Assembly (NCBI GenBank): GCA_964017185.1
Contig: OZ024883.1
Span: forward strand, 992,001-1,056,000
Length of the DNA stretch: 64,000 nt
Origin: Rugalucina vietnamica
Lineage: Eukaryota > Mollusca > Bivalvia > Lucinida > Lucinidae
Direction: 5' to 3'
The position numbers were made by a program, and so were the translations under genes. The notes below the pieces were generated by a model. The model made no database searches. It was not told the origin of the DNA and saw only the letters and a list, made by a program, of their open reading frames with translations. Below are positions 22,136 to 33,520 of this stretch, piece after piece (the first letter of the stretch is position 1; each line of letters opens with the position of its first letter).

Positions 22136-22790
22136 GATAAGCCGAGATAACTCATAACTGCAAAATATTTATGTAATTGCTAGTTTGGCCGTATAGTCCA
22201 GTTGCCAAACATGGATTTGGCATGTGACCTGGAAATGTGTGCCGCATAAAATGTTTTAATGGATTTTACTTCTTGATACCTTTCGGATGAAGAATCCGAG
22301 TGATGCCACCTTGGCATCATTGAGCATTTTGAAATATTCAAAAATTCAAAATGGCCGTCAAATGGCGGAAAATATTGCAAAATTCAACATAGTACATGTA
22401 TGTGAAGCAAAACGCTCACTTCTCTTAACGTCCTTACTGTCTTCTACGGGTTATCAGACCATGCCAGTTCAAAAACGGCATCATGAATTGTTTAAAAAAA
22501 ATCAAAAATCAAGATGGCGTCCAAGATGGCTGGCATAAACAAGAAAACAGCATCCCAGAGTTGCATATAATCAATGTTTTTTTTTAAATGCTCATTTTAT
22601 GTTCTTATTAACAAAAAAAACCATAGTTTAGTTTGGTTTATGTTTTGACGCTCCAATCATAACAATAAAGGCAAGATGGTTAACAAGATGGCCGCGAAAA
22701 TAATGATATAGAGAACTTGATCTCTTATAAACTGTCTTAACTGTCTTTTGATTTTAATTTACATTATTTTGTTAGCATTTCAGGTTCGAA

Positions 22791-22991
22791 TTTAGTTTGT
22801 GTTGAGGCTGAATGTCCCAGTCAACAATTTTTCAGTCGTGTCGGGACGGAGCCAACACTTCCTGGGTCTAACCAGTAATGTAGGGAGTTAATGTGTCTTG
22901 CTCAAGGACACTCCACAATGACGCTTGTGGGGATCGAACCCAGGACCTCTCGATTCGGAGTCCGACGCTCTATCACCATGCTACCGCGCCC
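22791..22991 (-). mobile_element. tRNA-derived SINE, same family as 12621-12830
   Basis: Minus-strand head with GGTAGCATGGTGATAGAGCG, box B GGGTTCGATCCCC, then TGTCCTTGAGCAAGACAC. The anticodon arm (GACTCCGAATC) pairs well, but the acceptor stem is absent. Confidence 0.8.
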
Positions 22992-25061
22992 AGAGTTAAG
23001 TTCTGACCCAACATCATAACAATAATGCAAGATGGTGGTCGAAATAGCCGCCTTAATCTTAGTGTAAGGGAAAATGGCCCCTGAATCTAAAAGCTTATCT
23101 AAATGTATATTTGTTAAGTTTTAAGTAAGCAGAATAAACAGAGGGATGCAAATCTACATAATAAATTATAATGAAAGATAGAATAGGCTTTTTATTCTAA
23201 AACCGAGATTAGGTATTCGTCTCTGCCATAACCATTGTAATAATTAGCAAAATCACCAGCTATATTGTTTAACTATTGCAACAAATGTTTCTTCAATTAA
23301 ATTGCATTTGCAAAAACCTGTACAGGCTAATTGATTTATGAAGCGCCTGTATTTTGGTGATGAGCATGGTTGTTCAGATGCATACCCACAGCCAATCATT
23401 CTACTTGAAGTATACTATCCGTTGCTGGAGCCACACTGTCGGCTGTTGTAATTGGCACAAGCGCGCAGAACCATTCAACATGATTTCGACCACCTGACTA
23501 AAGTTGGATATAAGACCGGGCACCTTGACCAAGCGTGGATTATCAAATGGATGTCTGGGCATGAGTTGGTTTCACATTGTTTTGGTAAACTAATGTGTAT
23601 ATGGTGATTATATGCATTAAGCTTGGAAGTGTGTATTAGCCTTTGCTTACTAGTTTTACATTAAAGTGATTAAACCATATATTTTAAAAAAATAATTCTA
23701 CTTTGCTGCTATAACATCCTCCAAATGCGATAATTCCCCTGATATCATCTGGTAAAGGCTTACTCAGTTTAAGCTTGTCAGGTATGAAACCATGTGCCAT
23801 TGATTTAAAACTGGACTGCAAGAAGGAAGCAGACTGCGTTCTCTATTTTACTTCTTAACCCAAGATTTACGGTCTTTCAAATGTCCCTTTTATATGGTCC
23901 ATCCCTTTTCGCATTAATGCATTCTCTGCTCTTATAGGGAGAAATTGGTTTTACTTTTTATTCTTTTCGGTTTACATTGATTGTAGATATTTAATCTTAA
24001 GCAATACAGAGACGTTTGTGTATGACGCTTACACACTTAAATGAGTTTTGTGTACCGTCATTGTAATAGCCATAGAAGTGATCAAGCGATCATCGTTTGG
24101 AAACTTTCCAGCCAACTTTTTTTTCAAATTCATCCATCAATTTAAATCCATGCGCTAAGAAGACTGGGTCAAGGCTTACACATGTATTTATTTGAAATGT
24201 GAAAACAGCATATGGTATATAAAGTTGTGATGTTGTATTTCACAATATTCAGAGTTTCTTTGCACGTTTTAAACTTTTTTCTGTTCCTAGCATTAGCGTC
24301 AGTTGAACTTTCCCTTTCTTCTTCGTGAACCAGCTTTATCTGCGTTTCTCAGTCTGTTACATTCTTTCCAAATATGCTACAGACCAAGCGCCTAGCGTTT
24401 TATAGCTCTATTGAAGGATTCACTGATTTATCTTTTAAAGAAAAAATGCAGTCCTCTTTTCTTCTTTATTTCATTTAAGCTGTAAATATTACGAGTACTT
24501 TCATTTAGTGGTGTAGATTGATTTGCTTCCCTCCTTTTATTCTGCTAAAATAATATGTGACACTTATATTAAACTGATGTTTTGGTCAGTAATATTATAA
24601 TTTCGAAGGACACATATGCCCTAGTATCATTTTGCGGTGTCAAAACAAAACTTACAACATAAAATGATTATTTCAAATAGAAGTCATTCAGTACTTGCTG
24701 CACTGGAATGCTGCTGTAGCCAGAGAACATTAAAGTATGAATATGGTGGTCCTTTTGGTCACCATCTTGTTTTATTGTTATCATGATGGTTCAATTATAA
24801 TACAAAAACACTTCATTTGCCAACATAGTTTGAGCATTTGAATTACAAAAAAAGCAAATGAAGCACTAGTATACTGATTCAATTAGAAATGATGTACTCA
24901 TATATTATGATTATGGCGACCATCTTGACCACCATCTTGGCTCATTATTATAATATGGGAATAAACAATAAACCATGCTGCTCACAATATTAAATGAACA
25001 TTTCAAACGCATTCAATTTAGTATATTCAGCACAGGAATGATGTTTTAATCAGAGAACACA

Positions 25062-26050
25062 ATCTTTTAAATTATGATTATGGTGGCCATTTTGGTCGCC
25101 ATCTTTTTTTTTCGTTGTTATGATGTTGGGTCATAAATGAAAACCAAAAACGTAAGTATAATGTGTACAACAAAAATGGACTTTCAAGCACAATATACAC
25201 TGTTTTATGCAGCACTTAAAGGCCGTCTTATTACGAAATATTACTTTTAGTATGATTGTGGCAGCCATCTTGTCCGCCATCTTGCCTCATAATAACAACA
25301 TGGGGTTCAAAACTTAAAATTATCTTTTAATATTGTTTGCAGCATAAACTGAGCATTTTAAACGCAGAGAAATAAGTAAAATAAACCCTTGGGTGCTGTT
25401 TTCTAATTTTTGGCGTTCATCTTGGACGCCATCTTGATTTTTCCAAAACGCTCAATGATGCCAGGGTGGCATCATGCAGTTTCTGAACTAGCATGGCACA
25501 GTGAACTGGAAACCACAATAAAATTTCATGCGGCACCATCTTCCAGGTTATGCTGATGGCTACTGGACTATTATGATGGCCATTTTGGTCGCCATCTTTT
25601 TTCGTTGTTATGATGTGGGGTCATAATTGAAACCCAAATACTTAAGTATAATGTGTACAACAAAAATGGACTTTCAAGCACAATACACTGTTTTACGCAG
25701 CACTTAAATGCCGTTTTATTGCGAAATATTGCTTTTAGTATGATTGTGGCAGCCATCTTGTCCGCCATCTTGCCTCATAATAATAACATGGGGGTCAAAA
25801 GATAGAATAATCTTTTTAATATTGTTTACAGCATAAATTAATGATTTGAAACGCAGAGTAATGAGTATATTAACCCTTGGGTGCTGTTTTCTTGTTTATG
25901 GCGACCATCTTGGATGCCATCTTGATTTTTCCAAAACGCTCAATGATGTCAAGGTGGCATCATGCAGTTTCTAAACTAGCATGGCCTAGTGAACTGGAAA
26001 CCACAATAAAATTTCATGCGGCACTATCTTCAAGGTTATGCTGATGGCTA
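25062..26050. repeat. Tandem duplication of a ~500-bp segment
   Basis: The stretch from GCCATTTTGGTCGCCATC at about 25085 to about 25570 is repeated from about 25575 to 26050, including AAGTATAATGTGTACAAC and CTTGTCCGCCATCTTGCCTC. The copies are close, so the duplication is recent relative to the rest of the element. Confidence 0.75.
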
Positions 26051-26137
26051 CTGGACTAGTAGTTTGTTCTTTTTAAACAAGAATTGTACTTTAAATAAGT
26101 ATAAAAAAATTGGAAAATTAGCATCTCCTCTAGACAT

Positions 26138-26339
26138 AATTACGAAAACATGCCCATGCAATATGCAGAGATTATTTTCAGCGGTAAAAATTGAAAATAT
26201 CATTGGCAATTTGTTTTATATTTTTAATATTATTGCTCAAAACATTGATTGTGGGTACACGTTAGAACCGCCTCGCCTGGCCACTATATAAAAGTGGGGT
26301 ATAAAGGGATAACTTTTCATGGACATGTTTATCTGATGT
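26138..26339. mobile_element. PAL MITE copy E, core deleted
   Basis: Ends present (ACGAAAACATGCCCATGCA; TTCATGGACATGTTTATCTG). Only the left core arm remains, to AACCGCCTCG. Confidence 0.72.
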
Positions 26340-27031
26340 TATACAAGATTTTAGTCCCATAAGGCGTTTCCTGTGCGCACATCATTGACTTTTGTCTTCT
26401 TATACGGTGGGAATCAATTACAAAAACATTAAGGTTGTAAAGAAATACTTAACAAATCAAATTATTCCACAATAACCGTGATTGTTAGGCTGCTAAAATT
26501 GCTAATTTTGTCAAATAAAGGAATAATATGAGATAATTCCTGAGACATGATAACTACAGGGACAGCCTTAAGCAACAATATTACACCTATTAAGGCCTCA
26601 TAAAGGAGTCATTCAATTGATAGAAATCATCTCTGAAGAAACCTGAAAACAACAGGAGTTTGCTGACGTAGTATTAATTAAAGAAAAATCATGAAAAGGT
26701 AAATGAAAGCAAAGATCGAAAGAAATTGCGCAATAAGAACACAAGGCAGGAAAAATCAAATTGGCAATTAGGTAACAAAGCCATGATATAACACTAAAAC
26801 ACAAAAAAATGCTACATTAGATCGATAATATGAAATAATGGCACCACCTTTGTCACGACGCTCTGCTCCGTTTGCGCACATAATTTTAAATAGCACATAG
26901 CTACCCCACCCTGGGGCACTACCGGTGGTTTAGGGGATCTGGGAAAACGGGCCATGTATTTTCAGGGATCTGGGGAGAAAGCATAAACTTTTGGGGATTT
27001 AGGGAACTTGAAGCAGGAACCCGAGGAAAAC

Positions 27032-27245
27032 CATCAGGAAAACATGTCCGTGTAATGTATACCCCATTGAATCCCACTTTTACGTAGCAAAACTGGGGAA
27101 TGCAGGGGAGACCTATTTTTTTTTGCTCCAAACCATAGATTGTGGGTACTCATTAGAACCGCCTAGGCGTGTACCCACAATTTATGTTTTCAGCTAAAAT
27201 ATCAAAAAACGTCTATTGAGAATAATCATTTTTACAACTTTAACA
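27032..27245. mobile_element. PAL MITE copy F, partial
   Basis: Left end CATCAGGAAAACATGTCCGT and a shortened core (AACCGCCTAGGCGTGTACCC). The right end is lost. The unit-2 counterpart at 45252 still has the full core. Confidence 0.7.
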
Positions 27246-27270
27246 GACGTATAGGTTATAACTTGAATGT

Positions 27271-27830
27271 GATGCGACAGTCTGCATGCTTAGTTTTTAA
27301 CCCAATCATGGTTGATAACTACGCTGCCTTCTTTAATTGCACGCCGGTGGGTCGGGCGTCAGACTCTGATGGCCCCGACTTAAAGCTATTCATTTTAGTT
27401 GGTTGGGGCCGGAGCTTCTTGTCTGTTGCTTGGCCCACCGGGGTCCAGCTGGTGTTTTTCTTTTTGCTCCGGAGTTAGTAGGTTATTCGGCGCCCAGGGA
27501 TCTCCATCGTCGGGCAGCTTACTCAATCTGTAAGTCCTGGTTTTTGACTCATCAGGATGTTTATCATGATTTATTTGTTTGTTCTTGATGATTCATTGAC
27601 TAGTGAGAGATTCACCACGAGGACCGAAGAACTAACTAAATGTTATGAACCACTGCAGAAACTGAGGATGAGGTTATGGCCATGTAAAACCGGTTTAAGC
27701 CCGCCAGTAACTTTGTGTTACTCATCGTTCCAAGTCGATACTTCTGTGGTGGTTCTTTTTGTTTTATGTCTTGGTATTTAAAATTTTTGTGCTATTGGCG
27801 CCTTAATATGCGTGTTACTGATCTTTCCAA
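27271..27830 (-). mobile_element. LDR repeat copy 3
   Basis: Reverse orientation. Contains the most complete distal part: CACGCCGGTGGGTCGGGC, GGCCCACCGGGGTCCAGC, CTCCGGAGTTAGTAGG, CCATCGTCGGGCAGCTTAC and TGAACCACTGCAGAAACTGA. Absent from unit 2 at this position, so inserted or lost after the duplication. Confidence 0.72.
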
Positions 27831-28919
27831 GTCTTATCATTGGTTTATAATGATTCATGACAGCGCCAAGAGTCCACAAAAGAAACCATCTTTGATATCA
27901 TTTTTATTTGGAAAAAAGAGGATGATGCTGGTTATTTTTGACAGCCTCTAGGCAGCGCCACTGTTCGTATTCAATACCATTGTAGGTAATGCTTAAAACA
28001 AACATATATGCTATCCCATGAAATGATGTTACCATATACTGGTCTTTAATACAGGCAAGTACTATCTTTTATAAACAACAATGTTCCGTGGCCAAGGTCT
28101 TTTATTTTGCATTCTTTGGTTGCCTAGCAACCACAAAAGTGGAATTGCAACAAACTGTTAAAAGAATGATTGAACAGCAAATAACTGAAAACCTCACAGC
28201 CTCATTTCGACTCAAGTCACCAAAATGTTTAAAACCATGTAATTTTTTATAACATCATTGATTTTCATGATATAATTTGCTACAAAATGTACAGCTACCT
28301 CGCGGCTTTCATATAAGGTGCATGTATAAGTTAGTAATCCATGAGATGCCATGAGTGTAAGTGTTCAGTTTCATTTAATCATTGTCATTAATTCTTGAAT
28401 AACCCTCGTATGTAATCCAGCAAAGCTTCTACTGTAAACAGTAAGTTTTAGAGATAAGTTAATGACTATGCCTTATAAAATGTCATCGATAACAGAACGC
28501 AGATTTTTCATTTACCACACAATTAATAATTCAATGGTTAAATAAAATCCCACGGGTTAGTCTTTGTTTGAGTTTCAGAATCGGCTTGGAAGTTACTTTC
28601 TAGGACCTTTTAGTTTAATGGAAAACGAAGCTTAATGTTTAATGTACAAAAAATAAATCTGGTCATTTGAGAATTTTAAATCTGTAATTGCAAAGAAACC
28701 AAATGAAATGCATTTCTGTATGAACCAATCATTCGCATGGCCTATTATTCAAGTCGCTTAACATTTCATTTTGCTGGAACGCCGTTGATAAAGTGAAACA
28801 TTAGCACAACCAACAGTTGACGCGAGATGCGTGTTGAATGTTTCATTGCTGAAGGAACTGGAACCTGCTGATTTTTTAAAATTCAGATACAACAGGAGTG
28901 ACATTTGATTTTACCTCAC
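27831..28919. other. Upstream region of receptor gene 1
   Basis: No coding. From about 28340 it matches 45873-46459 upstream of the paralogue; this shared stretch should hold the promoter, but I see no clear TATA box. Confidence 0.45.
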
Positions 28920-29096
28920 ATGATGCTATTGAACAGCGACTTTCGTGTTCATCTAATATGCGTTATCATCTGCATGGCTGAGTTGATCAGTTCCCAGACA
29001 ACCAATGCTATTCTAAATCTAAAGAAACATCTGTTTGACAACTCTTCATACGACAAATCGGTTAGACCAGTGCTGGAGTTGTCAACTTTGACAGAG
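28920..29096 (+). CDS. Receptor copy 1, exon 1 (signal peptide)
   Basis: 59 codons: a hydrophobic signal segment (LICVIICMAELISS), then the start of the ligand-binding domain with an NSS glycosylation sequon. Ends at a strong GTAAGT donor. Confidence 0.88.
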
Positions 29097-32000
29097 GTAA
29101 GTATATATAAAAATGTTTAGCTTTACTTTTTTATATTTATTTAACATTAAGGATGTTCGCTGCCAAAGAAAAAGTATTCAAACTTTTTTTCTAACCTCTC
29201 TTTTTTGATTCCAAAAGATAAAATAAGACATATGAAAACAAAATAAATATAGGGTAGTGTGCATTTTTTCAAGCTACAGGCCTCTGAATGAGACCTCTAA
29301 ACAAAATGTTTGAAAATTAGAAAAAATAATTTAATTTTCAATTCTTTCACATATACCTTCCTGGACAAACAATACATCACGAATGCTTTCAAACCTTATT
29401 TTTTTTAAGTAACCCTGACTATTTTGGACCTAAAGCATACATAAATTTTCATCTTGAAGTTTGATGACAAATTTTTTCGGGTCATTTAACAACCCTACCC
29501 CTCAACTTGAAAAGTCGGAAAAAGTCCATATTTATAAATGTGTCAAATCCATATTTGTAGATTCAAACTTTTTCTTGTATTTTCACACAGCATAGAACTT
29601 GTTCATACTTTTCGATTAAAAGAATAAAAAAAATATAGGGTAGTGTGCATATAAGAGAGAACCAACAACTTGAAAATCGCCATTTTAAGCCTTTTTTCGG
29701 CTGTTTTATTTCTTACACCCCATTTCATAAAACCATCCAAAATCTAAACTAGCACACCAAAGAAAGAAACGCTGATAAAGAAAACCTTGTATACACATAC
29801 TTATGCTAAAATAAACATAAAATCAGTGCAACTAATTTGAAGTTGTGTAATATTGAAGCTTTATTTACCCTACCCCCTAAATTTTGCTAATACTTAAAAT
29901 TTTCTAAAAAATTGCAGAAAATGGGGTGAAAAAATGAAGTTCCTTAGATTGACAATTTTCATGACTCGTTCAATGCATATCATCAATATATATTCAAATA
30001 TAAAATATTAGGAAAATATTTGCAACCGTTTACGAGATATTCAACAAAATAAAAACCGGAAGTTCCGAAATGTCAAATGTTGGCAGCGAACATCCTTAAA
30101 TAATTTAAAACTTTCAATGTCGTGTGTTTGTTTTTCAACAGTCAATCTTGGCCAATAACTCATACATATAGTTGATAGATGTTAGTAACTTTGTGTTACT
30201 GATCGTTCCAAGGCGATACTTCTGTGGTGGTTCTTTTTGTTTTATGTCTTGGTGTTTAAAATTTTTGTGCTGTTGGCGCCTTATGTATGTTTTCATATTT
30301 TAGTTAAGTTTAGGTAACTGAGTGGCCACCTATTGGGAAAATAGCTGCTCATTCGGCTTACGATATGTTTTCATGGTATAAGTACCTGATTGTTAGTTTG
30401 GTTTTTTCCCGCCTCGGTTTTTGGAGTGGGAATCTTTTTCTGATTGCGCCTTTTCCTGATCTTTGCCTACTTGTACTTTTTTGCTGGTCATTTGTTATTA
30501 GGTCATGTTATTTATTGTATTATTTGGACAGTTGTAAAGTTGAATAACTCGTGGGAAATAGCTGCTCACAGGGGTATGGCCCATCACTTTTCTCAGTAAT
30601 ATGCTCACTGCTCTTAAAAGATCTCAGTTTTAGTTGTATTTGCTATTATTGTAGTTGGTGTTGTGCCGTAAAGTCTGCCCGTACATCGCCCATAGTGCAG
30701 GTTATACTTTGAGATCAGCGAGGGTATTCTGAGAAAATCAGTTTAGATTCATTTTCTAATCAACGTTTTATATAATACACATTTGGCTCTGTTTGGATAA
30801 TACTAGTCTTTGTATCGACTATCCTGTTGAAAGTTGCAAAATTACAGTACAGCTGCTTTCAGTTATTTTTATACTCCTGCAATATTCAGAAATAAATTGA
30901 CAATTTTTCTTTTCTGAAAAGTGTAGGGGTATATTAATAATCTATCTTTGGCTCCATTTTGCAAAATTTTACTGAAGAGGCTTAAGTAGCCGAAACCGCG
31001 GTATTGGCCATCTCTTTCTCATGTATACGCCCCCTGCTCTAATTGGATCTCAGTTTTAGTTATATTCACTGTGCTTACGATATTATCTCATTATAATAGT
31101 ATGTGATTGTCAATTTAGTTTCACCCCATTTAGGTTTTTAAATACGACTTTCGTACTGAGTGCGCCTTTCCTGGTCATTGCTTACTTTTACCTTTTTTAT
31201 TTTACAGATCAAAATGAAACAGACAGTGTCAAGCATTACTAGTTTTGATAGCGACAGTGGTATATTGATGTCAACGGGTCATCTTCTAGTCACATGGAGG
31301 GATGAACTGCACACTTGGTTACCGCGTGACTTTGGGGGCGTGTCGAAGATATCAGTGACCGACAAGCAAATTTGGATGCCTGAACTCCGACAACTTGCAC
31401 ACACTCATGACCAATTTGAGATTTCAACTGCTTGGTTATATAGTAACGGAACTGTCTATCTGCTACTAGGTGGTGCATGTGTTGCATTTTGCGATTTAAA
31501 CAACTACCATTGGCCCTTAGATCAACAGATCTGTGTATCTACCATCGCCATTATGAACGCTGATTCAAGTGAAATAGAACTGTCCCCTCTGGCTGATCAA
31601 GTTGATCTGAGCGATTTCAAAGACCATGGAAGCTGGGAGCTTGTTCAACCAAAAGCGAAAATCATTTTGGCAGGAGACAAAGACTTGGATATAAAACTGG
31701 TAGCCCATCAACTATCGCTGAAATTGAAAAGACGATCAGACGTTATTATGTTACATAGTGCTGTACCAATCTTTCTGACATCTTTATTAAACACCATGGT
31801 TTATTTTGTTCCCGTTAGAAGCGGAGAAAGAATATCCTTTGCTGTTACAATTTTACTGACATTTGTATTCTTTACAGCTGCCGTTGAAGACGAACTGCCC
31901 AAAACAGCTTTAACTACACCTTTTATTTCAATTGTTATGGCCATCATGAACTGCATGTGTACATTCAATGTGTTGGTATCAGTTGTGTTTAGTCGCCTGT

Positions 32001-32374
32001 CCAGCGAGTGTATAGCTCCAGTGCCAAGGAAACTAAGGAAGTTTATAAAGAGAGTTTACACAATGAAGATAAACCACATGTTAGGAGTTGCACGGGTTAA
32101 GCCTGAAAACAATAGCCCAGATTCGGTTAAACGTCATATTAGCAACCCACCTGATAAATCTGAAGGTCTTGACATTACAGATGTTGACACTGAGGATGAT
32201 ATTCACAATGACAAAGATGCAATCAGCGCCAATAAAACAAAGGTGTATGATTTTGAAATAACGTGGGCTACAGTGATAGACATATTTGATATGATCATAT
32301 TCTTTGTTTTGTTATGTGTTGTTATCTTAGTGGGTATTACAGTTGTTATTTTGCTGCATGGCATCGGTTCTTAA
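28920..32374 (+). CDS. Cys-loop ligand-gated ion channel subunit (nicotinic-receptor type), copy 1
   Basis: Two exons, 28920-29096 and 31208-32374, joined in phase 0 (GAG/GTAAGT donor, TTTTACAG acceptor), give 447 residues. A signal peptide (about 1-26) precedes the ligand-binding domain. This has the WRDELHTWLPRDFGGVSK block, IWMPEL (loop A), and a canonical 13-spaced Cys-loop, C-DLNNYHWPLDQQI-C. Four membrane spans follow; TM2 begins GERISFAVTILL, with the glutamate before the basic residue and the mid-pore leucine expected of cation channels. The TM3-TM4 loop is short. Loop C lacks the vicinal cysteines and loop B lacks the usual WT/WS tryptophan, so canonical acetylcholine binding is doubtful; it may act as a non-alpha subunit or bind another ligand. 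A second in-frame ATG (28923) follows immediately. Confidence 0.9.
29151..30095. mobile_element. TTAA-flanked inverted-repeat element in receptor 1 intron
   Basis: Ends GGATGTTCGCTGCCAA and its inverse, flanked by TTAA on both sides (29147-29150 and 30096-30099). A TTAA target duplication is known for piggyBac- and Kolobok-type transposons. The interior is non-coding, with two similar halves each containing GGGTAGTGTGCAT. The same element is at 46694-47607, so it inserted before the segmental duplication. Confidence 0.72.
30175..30490 (-). mobile_element. LDR repeat copy 4, partial
   Basis: Reverse orientation, from AGTAACTTTGTGTTACTGAT to TTTGCCTACTTGTACTTTTT. The counterpart in unit 2 is at 47693-47965. 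Confidence 0.7.
30568..31070 (+). repeat. T360 repeat copy in receptor 1 intron
   Basis: Shares CTGCTCTTAAAAGATCTCAG, TTGTGCCGTAAAGTCTG, GATAATACTAGTCTTTGTAT and GAAACCGCGGTAT with the tandem array at 59333-60036. Slightly more than one unit, with an internal insertion near 30850-30950. Confidence 0.72.
31105..31200 (-). mobile_element. LDR end fragment forming the exon 2 polypyrimidine tract
   Basis: GATTGTCAATTTAGTTTCAC through TGCGCCTTTCCTGGTCATTG to TTACTTTTACCTTTTT is the inverted start of the LDR repeat. It runs into the TTTTACAG acceptor of receptor exon 2. Confidence 0.65.
31208..32374 (+). CDS. Receptor copy 1, exon 2
   Basis: 388 codons plus stop, covering most of the ligand-binding domain and all four membrane spans. 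The acceptor polypyrimidine tract lies in an LDR-derived stretch (about 31105-31200). Confidence 0.92.
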   Translation: MKMKQTVSSITSFDSDSGILMSTGHLLVTWRDELHTWLPRDFGGVSKISVTDKQIWMPELRQLAHTHDQFEISTAWLYSNGTVYLLLGGACVAFCDLNNYHWPLDQQICVSTIAIMNADSSEIELSPLADQVDLSDFKDHGSWELVQPKAKIILAGDKDLDIKLVAHQLSLKLKRRSDVIMLHSAVPIFLTSLLNTMVYFVPVRSGERISFAVTILLTFVFFTAAVEDELPKTALTTPFISIVMAIMNCMCTFNVLVSVVFSRLSSECIAPVPRKLRKFIKRVYTMKINHMLGVARVKPENNSPDSVKRHISNPPDKSEGLDITDVDTEDDIHNDKDAISANKTKVYDFEITWATVIDIFDMIIFFVLLCVVILVGITVVILLHGIGS

Positions 32375-32419
32375 CGATAAAAGGAAATAGTAGGATGGTT
32401 ACATATCAGATACGATGTT

Positions 32420-33520
32420 TTTTCATGCTGAATGGTACAAAACCATTTCTGTTGAAGACTAGAGTGAAAACCGTGATGTATCTCGATGACTTTAATAGTG
32501 GAGAAAGAATAATCTTTGCTATTACACGGGTGCTAAACATTGGAACTAGCTCCAAAAAGAGGTTGTGAAATTTTGTTCCAATCAAAATTTTGATATCGCC
32601 CCAAAGGTTGGAATAAAGTGTAGACAGTTTGTTTTATAAAGATTGGCAGTGTTAGTAAAAAATGAAGCTGAGATCCTTTAAGAGCAGTGAGCATATTATT
32701 GAGAAAAGGAATCCGTCATACCGCGGTTTCGGCTACTAAAGCCTCCTAAGTGAACCTTTAGATATGGCAAAATGGAGCCAAAGTGAAATACTTTAACTTT
32801 GCAACTTTCAGCAGGATAGTCGCTACGAAGACTAGTATTATCCAAACAGAGCCAAATATATAAATCAGTGGTTAGAAAATGAATCTAAACCGATAATGAA
32901 ACTTTGATTTCTCAGAATGTTTTCGCTGATCTCAAAGAACCAAAAATGCAAATATAATCTGCACTATAAATAATGTACAGGGAGACCTTTTTGGGCCGCC
33001 ACACGGCACAGCACTAGCTGCAGTTATAGTAAATGAAAAGAAACTAAGATCCTTTAAGAGCAGTGAGCATATTATTGAGAACAGGGATGGGCTATACCGC
33101 GGTTTCGGCTACTAACAAGGAAATTATTGCAATGCTGTTCCTCTCGGTACGTACGGCGCAAACATTGGTTTAGACCAATTTAATTTGCGTTATATTCACA
33201 TTGTGAAAGCACTGTGACCAAATCATGTTAGAATCGGTAAAAACACTAAGTGACTTAGTGGAAATTCTCGGTTTCAACCGTCATTTTGTGTCGTGATGAT
33301 AGACGAATTATCTTTGAATGGAATAACATGGAGATAATCGTCCTTTTGTCATTAAATACGTCGAATGATTTCACAAAACCACTGAGACCTATTTCTGGTT
33401 ACCTTTGGAAATTACCATTGAAACAAATTTTCACTACTTCTTTTGGAGCTCGTTCCCATGTTTTCTACCCTGGGATACAATTTAAGTGACATCTGTATTT
33501 TTCACAGCTGCTATTAATCG
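32420..33520 (+). pseudogene. Remnant of a further receptor gene after copy 1
   Basis: A frame at 32430-32560 reads MLNGTKPFLL, then NSGERIIFAITRVL, matching the TM1-TM2 region of the receptors (GERISFAVTILL). About 900 bases later, near 33490-33517, ACATCTGTATTTTTCACAGC matches the following TM2 segment of the pseudogene at 49955-50620. Between them lies an inverted T360 copy. It is broken by the insertion and by stops. Confidence 0.6.
32655..33115 (-). repeat. T360 repeat copy, reverse orientation
   Basis: Slightly more than one unit: ATCCTTTAAGAGCAGTGAGC occurs near both ends (32676 and 33047), with TACCGCGGTTTCGGCTACTA after each. It interrupts the decayed receptor. Confidence 0.75.

Larger units (their letters stand above)
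22192..26058. mobile_element. 3.9-kb non-coding element with inverted ends and CAAGATGG motif arrays
   Basis: The left end (TAGTCCAGTTGCCA, about 22194-22207) is inverted at the right end (TGGCTACTGGACTA, 26045-26058). Next to each end is a shared subterminal block with GATGCC-type inverted sequence and an 'ATGCGGCAC'-like stretch. The left side carries CAAGATGG motifs (near 22509, 22673, 23028); the right side carries many inverted ones, CCATCTTG (24720-25930), often as pairs about a dozen bases apart. No frame above 90 codons and no transposase. A SINE (22791-22991) is inserted in it. The boundaries are inferred from one copy only. Confidence 0.6.
26405..33520 (+). repeat. Segmental duplication, unit 1
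   Basis: Colinear with 43923-50620 at an offset of about 17.5 kb. It includes the repeats before the receptor gene, both receptor exons, the intron with the same inserted elements, and a degraded receptor copy after it. Unit-specific insertions: an LDR copy (27271-27830) here; a larger LDR block with a 70-bp triplication in unit 2. Confidence 0.85.

Noticed and set aside
27263-27951. Overlapping frames of 61-78 codons
   Set aside because: Lie in an inverted LDR copy; the frames are not kept open in the other LDR copies.
28905-28919. Upstream TTG start for the receptor (and 46442-46459 in copy 2)
   Set aside because: ATG codons at 28920/28923 and 46460 begin a good signal peptide; non-ATG initiation is not needed.
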